Below, in pieces: positions 54,428 to 63,500 of a stretch of DNA of 64,000 nucleotides. A program made the translations under genes and the position numbers. Under the pieces are notes generated by a model that was not told the origin of the DNA, ran no database searches, and saw nothing but the letters and a program-made list of their open reading frames with translations. Position 1 is the stretch's first letter. Each line of letters opens with the position of its first letter. The stretch covers positions 62,001 to 126,000 of the forward strand of contig UBMU01000007.1 of the NCBI GenBank assembly GCA_900466605.1, written 5' to 3'. This DNA comes from Hyphomicrobiales bacterium. Lineage in GTDB: Bacteria; Pseudomonadota; Alphaproteobacteria; Rhizobiales; Rhizobiaceae.

Positions 54428-56116
54428 ATGGGTCTACGATTCTCGCTCTTGCTTTCCATTGTTCCCTTAATCGCTGGGTGTTCGGTAACGCCCGAGCCTC
54501 TGGAGCAGCAGGATCTCAGCAAGATAGCTGATAGTAACATATCTCGTGTCACCGCTGCACAGGAGCCAGTCAGCAACTCCATAGACGTCTACGAGGCCAT
54601 TGCGCGCGCTCTGAAATACAATCTCGATCAGCGGGTCGAGTTGATGCAGGAAGCGGTCAACGTTCGCGAACTCAATCTCGCAAGCTACCAGGGCTTGCCG
54701 AACCTTGTTGCCAATTCAAACTACACGGGTCGAAACAATGTCCTGGCAAGCTCCAGCTTTTCGGTACTGAGCGGCCAGCAGTCACTCGAACCGTCGACCA
54801 GCAGTGACAAGAACATTCTCGAGTCGGATATCACCCTGAGCTGGAACGTGCTCGATTTCGGTCTGTCGTACGTCCGCGCGAAACAAACGGCCGACAAGGT
54901 GCTGATCCAGCGCGAGGCTCGCCGCAAGGCGTTAAACAGGATTGTCGAGGATGTCAGGACGGCCTATTGGCGCGCTGTCGCCAGCGAACGGCTGCTTTCG
55001 CGCCTCAACGCGCTCGAGGGAAAGACCCAGAAGGCGATCGCAGACTCTCGAGCGCTCGTTGCCGAGCGGCAGACCTCGCCCGTCGTCGCTCTCACCTATC
55101 AACGCGAACTGCTGGAAATTCGCCGCGAGGCAAAGCAGATCGAGGGAGAACTCAGAGTTGCCCGCAGCCAGCTTGCCGCTCTGATGAACCTGCCGCCGGA
55201 CGCCAGATTCAGACTGGCCTCCGATCGTTCCGGTGCCGGCAGGCCACCTGTCAACGTCGACTCGCGAAGGCTCATTCGAATTGCAATCATGAATCGCCCC
55301 GAGGTACGCGACGTCGCCTATCGCCTGCGCAGCAACGAACGGGAACTCGACGCCGCCTTGCTGGAGGCCTTGCCTGGGATCAACATGTTTGTCGGCCCCA
55401 GCGTCAGCACCGACTCTTTCCTTTTTAACGAAAACTGGATCGGCTGGGGTGCGCAGGCGAGCTGGAACCTGCTGAAAGTATTCCAGTATCCGGAACGGCA
55501 AAAGCTCGTTCAATCCCAAGCAGAACTGCTGGACCAGCGCAATCTCGCCGTGACGATGGCGATCATGACCCAGGTACATGTGAGCCGCGCGCGCTATCTG
55601 CATGCGCGCGAAGAACTGTCGATCGCCGGCCAGCTGAAAAATGTGCAGCATGACCTGCTGGACCAAATTGCTGCTTCGACCACGACCGAGCAGACGAGCG
55701 AGCAGACACTGATACGCGAAGAGATGAATACGATCGTCTCCGACGTCCGCTACGACCTTGCTTACGCAAACGTCCAAAATGCCTTTGCCAACATCTATGC
55801 ATCAATCGGCCTCGATGCCTATCCGCCTGTTGACATCGAAAGAGCGAGCGTTGCCCAGATCAAGGAAGCCCTCAGCCGCACCTGGGTCGGGCGTGGCGAC
55901 CTGAACGTGATGCTTGCGCAGGCAGAGGCCGCGGAAAGCCAAGCCAATCTTGGGGGGCCGGCAGAGGCGGGCACGAGCTCACAGGTCGCCGCAGCCAAGC
56001 CCAGCTCAAAACCGACCAATGCAGCCAGTGTTGCAGTGGTAAAGCCGGTCGCTACGGCTCCTGCACCGACGCAAGCACAGCAAGCCAATCCATCTACCAT
56101 CGCATCACGAGATTGA
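54428..56116 (+). CDS. TolC-family outer-membrane efflux lipoprotein
   Basis: About 562 residues. Signal MGLRFSLLLSIVPLIAGC with lipobox cysteine at 18. The OEP repeats are visible: DVYEAIARALKYNLDQRVEL starts repeat one, a strand DITLSWNVLDFGLSYVRAKQ, and coiled-coil arms ARSQLAALMNLPPDARFRLA; repeat two at RNSIRIAIMNRPEVRDVAYR-like positions (RLIRIAIMNRPEVRDVAYRL). The C-terminus is a Pro/Ala/Gln-rich tail. It should form the outer-membrane exit duct of the following adaptor and membrane proteins. First gene of the cluster. Confidence 0.88.
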   Translation: MGLRFSLLLSIVPLIAGCSVTPEPLEQQDLSKIADSNISRVTAAQEPVSNSIDVYEAIARALKYNLDQRVELMQEAVNVRELNLASYQGLPNLVANSNYTGRNNVLASSSFSVLSGQQSLEPSTSSDKNILESDITLSWNVLDFGLSYVRAKQTADKVLIQREARRKALNRIVEDVRTAYWRAVASERLLSRLNALEGKTQKAIADSRALVAERQTSPVVALTYQRELLEIRREAKQIEGELRVARSQLAALMNLPPDARFRLASDRSGAGRPPVNVDSRRLIRIAIMNRPEVRDVAYRLRSNERELDAALLEALPGINMFVGPSVSTDSFLFNENWIGWGAQASWNLLKVFQYPERQKLVQSQAELLDQRNLAVTMAIMTQVHVSRARYLHAREELSIAGQLKNVQHDLLDQIAASTTTEQTSEQTLIREEMNTIVSDVRYDLAYANVQNAFANIYASIGLDAYPPVDIERASVAQIKEALSRTWVGRGDLNVMLAQAEAAESQANLGGPAEAGTSSQVAAAKPSSKPTNAASVAVVKPVATAPAPTQAQQANPSTIASRD

Positions 56117-56120
56117 GGCG

Positions 56121-56867
56121 ATGTTGAAGCGGATGCTCATCGTTGCATCGATGGCATTGGTGCTGGCTTCTTCGGCTGCGTCTGTCTTTGCTCAGGACGA
56201 ACAGGAGCAGATCCGTGGATTGGTGCGGCCCCTTGATGAAGCACTGATCTCCACGGAACTGAACGCCCGCATTTTGGAAATTTCGCGCCGCGAGGGCCAG
56301 AGCTTCAAGGTAGGAGAGGTCCTCGTCAGGTTTGACTGCCGGAAATACGAAACGGAGCTCGCGGCAGCCCGGGCGGAAGAGGAATTCAACAGGATCGTGC
56401 TTGCAAACAGCGTCGCCCTCGACAAGCGCAAGGCCATCGGACGGCTCGAGGTCGAACAGAACCGAGCGAGGTACGACAAGGCGAAGGCGCAAGCGGAGAC
56501 ACTAGCAAACCAAGTTGATGAGTGCACGATTAGGGCACCCTTCGATGGACGAATTGCCGAGATGCGCGCAAAGGCCTACGAGATGTCGCGACCGAACGAG
56601 CCGCTCATGCGGCTTGTCAACACGGACCGCTTGGAAATCGAACTTATCGTTCCCTCCCTCTGGCTTCGCTGGCTCAAACCGGGCCAGAATTTTCGTGTGG
56701 TTGTCGATGAAACCGAAACGGTGCATGATGCAACCGTGCAGCGGATTGCGGCGACTGTCGATTCAGTCAGTCAGACAGTAAAGATCATGGCGGTTTTTGT
56801 TGAGAGCTCGCAGGACATTCTACCCGGCATGAGCCTCAGCGCGGAATTGAAACAACCTGGCCCCTAG
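56121..56867 (+). CDS. Periplasmic adaptor (HlyD/RND-type membrane-fusion protein)
   Basis: A 248-residue secreted adaptor with signal peptide MLKRMLIVASMALVLASSAA. A lipoyl-like half-motif opens (GLVRPLDEALISTELNARIL), followed by a helical hairpin (YETELAAARAEEEFNRIVLA) and the second half TIRAPFDGRIAEMRAKAYEM. It lacks a transmembrane segment beyond the signal, so it is periplasmic. Five bases after the TolC-like gene and before the GAF/HlyD fusion. Confidence 0.88.
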   Translation: MLKRMLIVASMALVLASSAASVFAQDEQEQIRGLVRPLDEALISTELNARILEISRREGQSFKVGEVLVRFDCRKYETELAAARAEEEFNRIVLANSVALDKRKAIGRLEVEQNRARYDKAKAQAETLANQVDECTIRAPFDGRIAEMRAKAYEMSRPNEPLMRLVNTDRLEIELIVPSLWLRWLKPGQNFRVVVDETETVHDATVQRIAATVDSVSQTVKIMAVFVESSQDILPGMSLSAELKQPGP

Positions 56868-56878
56868 AGGTTTGTGCT

Positions 56879-58321
56879 TTGAGTATAGAAGGCGCGCCCA
56901 GTACGGTTGTCCAACTCGGTGGTGTTGCCGTTACGCCGTCTCGTCCTCAAGCGCGGGAATCGCAAGGTGCGGGCTCATTGGCCGATCCTGCGGAAGCCGA
57001 TGCCAGCGCGGCGCTGCGACACCTCTTGCATATTGAAAGTGAGATGCGGGAGTGCCGAAGCGTCGAGGAATTGGGTGTTCTGCTTGTCAACGAATTGCGC
57101 AGAATGATCGGTGCGCGCGCGGCCTACTTCGTGGACCTGGGATCGGGAAAGCCACGCCTGACGCAAGTATCGGGCGGTAGCGAGATTGATCGCAATGCGC
57201 CGACAACACGGTGGTTGGAGCGAGAACTGAAAGCGAGCCTTCCGACCTCCGGGTGGAGGAAGGCCTCTCCACTGACATTGCGCGTTGGAGCCAACGCACA
57301 GGACGAAGAGGGGCGCACGTTTCCTTTTCCTTATGGCCATTGGTTGCCGCTGACATACAGGGATACCAGGCCCGCCAATGGCGTTGCCGTCGTCGGAGAT
57401 GAGCCCTTTGGCGAAGGGCCGATTGCGATCGGCGAGCGGCTTGCGGGGACTGCAGCACACGCTTCAAGGATCCTGCGCTATAGGGCGCCGCGTCAGAAGA
57501 TGCGCCCACGCTACCGGGTCCTGCTCTACGCGCTTTTGGTAGCCGCCGTTACCGCATTGTTCTATCCCGTGCCGATGACGGCGCTCGCGCCGATGGAAGT
57601 GGTGCCAAAGGATCCCTTCGTGGTCGCGGCACCCATTGACGGTGTGATCGATACGATCGTTGCGTCCCCAAACTCCATGGTGAAGGCGGGTGACCTGGTG
57701 GTTCAGTATGTCGACACAGTTCCCCGAAACCAGTTGCAGGTTGCCGAACAGGAAGTCAGCGTCGCCATGGCGAAGCTGCGCCAACTGCAGCAGAGTTCAT
57801 TTGTTGATGAAAGTGCAAAGCGGGAACTCGCTCAGGCGAAAGCGGAGTTGAACCTGAAGATCGCCGAACGCGACTACGCAAGGGACACCTTCGACAAATC
57901 GCGAATACACGCGATGCGAGACGGGCTGGTGATTTACGCGGACCGCAAGGAATGGGTCGGCAAGCCTGTCGTGACCGGCCAGCGCATTCTCGAAATCGCC
58001 GATGAAAGCAAAGTCGAGTTGCGGGCGAACCTCCCAGTGGCAGAGGTCTTGAATTTGCAGCCGGGGGCGCGGGCAAGGGCGTTTTTAAACGGGGATCCGC
58101 TTCGTCCTGTCGATGCCAGGATCACCTCAGTCAGCCATCAAGCCCGCGTTGTCGAGGGGCAGGGGTTGGTCTATCTGGTGACCGCGCAGTTCGATACTGA
58201 TCAGCGCGTGCCCCGACCCGGCGTCCGGGGTACTGCCCAGCTCTTCAGCGACAAGGCGCCCCTTGGATACTATCTCTTCCGGCGACCATTGACGTGGCTC
58301 CGCCAGAAGGTCGGACTGTGA
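56879..58321 (+). CDS. GAF-like/HlyD fusion membrane protein
   Basis: A 480-residue protein with TTG start and AGAGG upstream. Residues ~45-200 form a cytoplasmic domain with GAF-like spacing (VEELGVLLVNELRRMIGARA, then FPFPYGHWLPLTYRDTRPAN). A membrane helix lies near 213-230 (VLLYALLVAAVTALFYPVPM). The C-terminal half is an HlyD adaptor (VVAAPIDGVIDTIVASPNSM, coiled coil, then MRDGLVIYADRKEWVGKPVV). It could couple a cytoplasmic signal to secretion. It ends with a GTGA overlap with the next gene. Confidence 0.82.
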   Translation: MSIEGAPSTVVQLGGVAVTPSRPQARESQGAGSLADPAEADASAALRHLLHIESEMRECRSVEELGVLLVNELRRMIGARAAYFVDLGSGKPRLTQVSGGSEIDRNAPTTRWLERELKASLPTSGWRKASPLTLRVGANAQDEEGRTFPFPYGHWLPLTYRDTRPANGVAVVGDEPFGEGPIAIGERLAGTAAHASRILRYRAPRQKMRPRYRVLLYALLVAAVTALFYPVPMTALAPMEVVPKDPFVVAAPIDGVIDTIVASPNSMVKAGDLVVQYVDTVPRNQLQVAEQEVSVAMAKLRQLQQSSFVDESAKRELAQAKAELNLKIAERDYARDTFDKSRIHAMRDGLVIYADRKEWVGKPVVTGQRILEIADESKVELRANLPVAEVLNLQPGARARAFLNGDPLRPVDARITSVSHQARVVEGQGLVYLVTAQFDTDQRVPRPGVRGTAQLFSDKAPLGYYLFRRPLTWLRQKVGL

Positions 58322-60450
58322 GCGGGCCCGCACCGGGGCCGGGTGCAATCGTCGCGCCGGCGCTGCGTGAGGATCTAAGGCTGCATGCGGGTGCAGAGGA
58401 TAGTCCCGAGGCCAACTGGCTCGTCTACGACCCGATCGCGCATCGCTATCACGAGATCGACGAGCGGGCGCACCGGATCCTGCAGCACTGGCGTGGCAAT
58501 ACGCAGCTCGCAGCGCTGGCAGCCCATATTGGTGTGCAAACGGGAGAGGTCATTTCGGTCGATGACCTCTACCAACTGACCCTCATGCTCGATCATGCTG
58601 GCCTGTTCTGCGAACCGCTCGCGGGCTGGCAATCCGTCTACAGGAAGCAACAGGAAAGGCGGCGCGGCCCGTTCGGCTGGCTATTGCACAACTACCTGTT
58701 CATTCGAGTCCCGCTGGTGAAGCCAGACGCATTTCTGGAGGCCACCTTGCCGGTCGCCCGGGTGTTCGCGTCCCGCATGGCGCTGGTCCTGGTGAGCGCG
58801 CTGGGGATCGCGGGTCTTTTCATGGCATCGCGGCAGTTCGACACATTTTCCCACACGTTCCTCTATTTCTTTTCGCTGGAAGGTGCAGCCGGCTATCTCA
58901 CGGCGCTCTTCTTCGTCAAGATTTTCCATGAACTCGGCCACGCCTACATGGCGAAGCACTTCGGCTGCCGCGTGCCAACGATGGGGATAGCTTTCCTCGT
59001 GCTTGCGCCGGTCTTCTATACCGACGTAACAGACGCGTGGCGCCTGCAATCGCGCCGGGAGCGGATGCTCGTCAGCGGCGCTGGCATGCTGGTCGAAATC
59101 GCGATTGCGGCGATTGCGACGTTTCTTTGGGCATTCCTGCCCGATGGAATTTTCAGGAGCGTGTGCTTCTTCGTCGCGACGGCGAGCTGGGTCCTCAGTC
59201 TCGCGGTCAATCTCAGCCCCCTGATGCGTTTCGACGGTTACTATCTGCTCGGTGATTACTGGCAGATATCGAACCTGCAACCGCGGGCCTTCGCGTTGTT
59301 TCGGTGGACCATTCGAGAGATTTTCTTCAATCTTGGCACTCCATGTCCCGAGGAATGGGATTTGCGCCGGCGCACGGCGGTTGTCCTCTATGCCATTCTC
59401 GTATGCATCTACCGTCTCGGACTGTTTATTGCGATCGCACTCCTTGTCTATCACATGACGCAGGTCAAGATGCTCGGCATCCTGCTATTTGCAGTCGAGA
59501 TCCTATGGTTCGTCGTCAAGCCGATTACGGACGAGCTTGGCACCTGGTGGCAGCTCCGCAAAAGCATCAGGCAACGTCGCCGGTACCTCTGGACTATGGC
59601 GGCTGCAGCGATTGCCGTACTTGCGATCACAATTCCCTGGCCCCATCGTGTTGAAGTGCCGGCAGTTATGGAGCCGGTCTCGGTGCAGCGCATTGCTACC
59701 CCGGTCGCAGCGCAACTTAAGAAGATCGTGGTCAGGAATGGAGATCATGTCCAACCGGGGGATCTCCTGTTCACGCTGGAGTCACCGAAGCTTGCACTGG
59801 ATCTTCTCCAGACTGCAACGAGCCGTAACCTCGCATCGATAAGGCGCGCGCGCCGGGCTGCTGATCAAATCGATCGCAACGCCACGATCGTGATCGATCA
59901 GGAGATCACCGGTCTCGATGAAAGGATCGCCGGGCTGCGCAGGCAGGAAGGCGAACTGACCATGCGCGCAACAGTGGCCGGTGTCGTCCAGGATGTCATT
60001 CCCGATCTGCATGTCGACCGATGGATCGCGAGGGGAGAAGAGCTGGCGCTCGTTGTGGCTGACGGCGGACATCAGGTGCGCGGCTACATGCCCGAGGATG
60101 TTGTTTCTGTGGTCCAGCCTCAGGCACAGGGGCAATTCATCCCCGATGAGCCGCTGACGCCCAAATCGGGCGTTCGTCTCGCCTCGATCAGTGCCTCAGG
60201 GGTAGCGACGCTCGATTTGCCTTACCTCGCCTCCACGAACAGCGGCACGATTGCCGTCAACGAGGACAAGGAGAAAGGCTCGGTTCCGGTCGAGGCGCAA
60301 TATCAATTTATCATGACGACTGATACCGACCAACCCGTGACGCTGCCGGTCTTACGTGGTGTCGTGCGCCTCGACGCTCATCCCGAGAGTGTGTTCAGCC
60401 GAGCGGCGAGGAGGGCGCTTGCTGTCCTCATTCGCGAATCCGGTTTCTGA
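58318..60450 (+). CDS. M50 (S2P-type) metalloprotease-like membrane protein fused to HlyD arm, PqqD-like N-terminus
   Basis: About 710 residues starting at GTG 58318. Residues ~15-105 resemble a PqqD-like recognition domain (NWLVYDPIAHRYHEIDERAH then VSVDDLYQLTLMLDHAGLFC). A multi-span membrane part follows with an intact zinc motif FHELGHAYMAKHFG (HELGH) and the second S2P motif NLSPLMRFDGYY, matching N-x-x-P-x-x-x-x-D-G. The C-terminal ~230 residues are a lipoyl/HlyD adaptor (VATPVAAQLKKIVVRNGDHV). The metal and Asp-Gly residues are conserved, so protease activity is possible. Role in export is inferred from neighbours. Confidence 0.85.
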   Translation: MSGPAPGPGAIVAPALREDLRLHAGAEDSPEANWLVYDPIAHRYHEIDERAHRILQHWRGNTQLAALAAHIGVQTGEVISVDDLYQLTLMLDHAGLFCEPLAGWQSVYRKQQERRRGPFGWLLHNYLFIRVPLVKPDAFLEATLPVARVFASRMALVLVSALGIAGLFMASRQFDTFSHTFLYFFSLEGAAGYLTALFFVKIFHELGHAYMAKHFGCRVPTMGIAFLVLAPVFYTDVTDAWRLQSRRERMLVSGAGMLVEIAIAAIATFLWAFLPDGIFRSVCFFVATASWVLSLAVNLSPLMRFDGYYLLGDYWQISNLQPRAFALFRWTIREIFFNLGTPCPEEWDLRRRTAVVLYAILVCIYRLGLFIAIALLVYHMTQVKMLGILLFAVEILWFVVKPITDELGTWWQLRKSIRQRRRYLWTMAAAAIAVLAITIPWPHRVEVPAVMEPVSVQRIATPVAAQLKKIVVRNGDHVQPGDLLFTLESPKLALDLLQTATSRNLASIRRARRAADQIDRNATIVIDQEITGLDERIAGLRRQEGELTMRATVAGVVQDVIPDLHVDRWIARGEELALVVADGGHQVRGYMPEDVVSVVQPQAQGQFIPDEPLTPKSGVRLASISASGVATLDLPYLASTNSGTIAVNEDKEKGSVPVEAQYQFIMTTDTDQPVTLPVLRGVVRLDAHPESVFSRAARRALAVLIRESGF

Positions 60451-60569
60451 GTAGAAATTTCTAAAACACGATCTACTTACTGAACAGGTCTAGTGCCGCG
60501 ATTTTGCGGTATCATGAAAATTGTATTCGCATCCAGTTCGGCAATTCTGCGTTTGTACGAGGTGTGATT

Positions 60570-63500
60570 ATGTTCGGCGAGCACCGTGGCAATCTGAGCG
60601 CGTTCCCTGGCGGCGATCCCGCTCGCGAGGACACCCGGGAAACCACCAGGAAAGTAGGAAAGCCGATCTTTCGCACGCTCGAGCCGCGCATGGTTTTTGA
60701 TGCGGCTGCGGACGTCACGGCCCACAAGGCGCTTGGGCCAGGACCATCGGCACATGCCGAGCACGCTCCCGCAGCCAAACCGGTATCGCACCATCTTGCA
60801 GAGCCTGCCACAAACGTTCCAGTTGCGGCCGCAGAGCGCCCGGCGCCTGTCAATCCCGCGCCCCATGAGGCTGCGGCCGGTGCTGCGATAGTGGCAGATC
60901 CGGCCGGTCTGAAGGCGAGTCCCGATGCCAGAGTTGGTGGCGTGGCCGTGCAGGCGGCATTGACTGGGCCAGGCGAGAAAATCTCCAACTTCAGGGAATT
61001 CGAAACCAACGCGGCTGCGGGCTTCGACGCTGAGCGGGCAATCGATAAGGTCATCGACAAGGCCTTAGCATCGGAAGGCAAAACAGCCGAACAAATTTCA
61101 AAGGTCGTGCAGCCAATCCTGGACCATCTTTCTGACCGATCGAAAGCATCTGCTGTTTCGGACACCATACCCGATCATAATTCGACCAGTTCGAGCGAAG
61201 GGGAAATGCAAGCAGGGGCAAAAGCAGCTGTTGAACGCATACCGGTTGAGAGACCGCTGGAGCCGCGATCATCGCCCGAGAAGGTCGACCAACGATCAAC
61301 AGCGTCCGCGGAAGAAGGTCATCCTGACGCGGCTTCAGACCGGGGCGTCACAGATATCGCCGCTGTCGATGCAAAGGCGATAGACCACCTTTCTTCGGAA
61401 GGTCCTACAGAGCCCGCAACAAACGAAGTCTATTTCGTATGGGACAATGTGCAAGGCTGGCAGCAGATTGTCGCGGATCTTGGCCCGCAGGCGAGGGTTT
61501 ACGTGCTGGATTCCAGCAAGGATGGCGTCGAGCAGATGGCGGCGCTCCTCAAAGGCGAAAGCGGTATCACCGCGATCCATCTGATTTCGCATGGCGACGA
61601 GGGAACTCTGAGCCTTGGAACCGCTGTGCTCGATTCAAAAAGCATGCAGGGCGAATACCGAGACGAGCTTGCAGCGATCGGCCAGGCGATGTCCGAAAAA
61701 GGCGACATTCTGATCTACGGCTGCGATTTCGCCGCCGGTACCGACGGACTTGAGGCGGTGGCCATCCTCGGGGGCATCACAGAAGCTGACATCGCAGCGT
61801 CAATCGACCCGACAGGTGCGGTCGCGCGCGGCGGAGACTGGGACCTGGAAAGCCGGACAGGTTCGATCGAAGCCAAAGTCCTCGCCGACAACGACTACCA
61901 GTATCTGCTTGCAGCACCGACCATCGATCTCGATGGCCCGCTAGGACAGACGGGAGATACAACGGTCAGCTATACGGAAGCTGGCGCCGCCATTTCCATC
62001 GTGGCCATAGGCGCCACTGTCACCGATGTCGACGGCGACCTCCAGAGTATAACAATTACTGCCGATGCCGCTCCCAATGGCAGTGCCGAGCAGTTATCCT
62101 TCGGTGGCACCGCAATCGGTCTCGGCGCTGATGCATCGATCACCGTCGGGGTCGGCGCGACGAGCTACAGTATTGTCTATACGGCCGCCACACGCACATT
62201 CGTCATTACCAACAGCGCGGGTGGAAATATTCCGAGCGGTGGCAACACCGATACGCTGGTGCGGTCCATCACCTACCAGAACACGTCAGATAACCCCACC
62301 AACGCAGGCGCCAACACCGGGCGCGTGTTCTCTTTTACAGCTACGGATGCTACCTCCGTCACATCCGCTGCAAGCACGGCAACGGTCACGATCACGGCGG
62401 TGAACGATGCTCCGGTCGGAACTGATGACACCGTGACGACAGCCGAAGACACTGTCGCAACAGGCAATGTCCTGACCAACGATACGGATGCCGATGGGGA
62501 CACATTGACGGTCACGCAATTCACTGTCGATGGCACGACCTTTACGGCCGGCCAGACTGCGACGCTTGATGCCGGAACGCTGGTGATCAACGCGGATGGT
62601 TCCTATACGTTCACGCCTCTTGCGGATTATAACGGGCCAGTTCCGGCCGCGACCTACACACTGTCCGACGGAACGGTCTCCGCGACCGCGGTGCTTACGA
62701 TCAGCGTTACGCCTGTGAATGATTCACCGGTTGACGGCGATGAGGCCAATACGGTCGCTGAAGACACGACGTTGACGGTTGCCGACGGTGCTGCCGGCGA
62801 TCTTCTCAACAACGCCACGGATGTCGATAGTGCGGCGCTGACGATCAGCGCCTTTACTGTTGCCGGCCAAGGGGGGCCATTTGTCATCGGTACCGGCTAC
62901 GCAATCGCTGGTGTCGGAACCATAACCATCAACGCCAACGGGTCATACTCGTTTGCACCCGCTGCCAACTTCGTTGGGACTATTCCGCTCATTACCTACA
63001 CGGTGTCGGATGGCGCAGGTGGCACCGATACCTCGACATTGACGCTGACTATGGTTGCGGCCAATGACGCGCCCGCGGGCACAAACAATACGGTGACCAT
63101 TTCCGAGGACGCCGCCTACACCTTTTCTGCGGGCTCGTTCGGCTTTACCGACCCCAATGACACGCCGGCCAATGCGTTCCAGGCGGTGATCATCACAACA
63201 TTGCCACCGCCAAGTGAAGGCACACTCCTTCTCAATGGCGCTGCCGTGACGGCGGGCCAGACAATAGCTGTCGCTGATATCCCGAATTTGGTCTTCCAGC
63301 CTGTCGCCAACGTGAATGGCACAGGTGTCGGTGCATTCACCTTCCAGGTCGTTGACGACGGCGGCACCGCCAATGGCGGGCAGGACACCGACGCGACCCC
63401 GAATGCGTTTGCATTCAATATTACCGCCGGTAACGATCTGCCGGTGGCCACCGACGACACGGTGACCACGCCCGAGGATACGACGCTCACTGGCAATGTG

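Noticed and set aside
60512..61168. 218-codon minus-strand frame
   Set aside because: Ala/Ser-rich shadow of the N-terminal linker of the giant protein.
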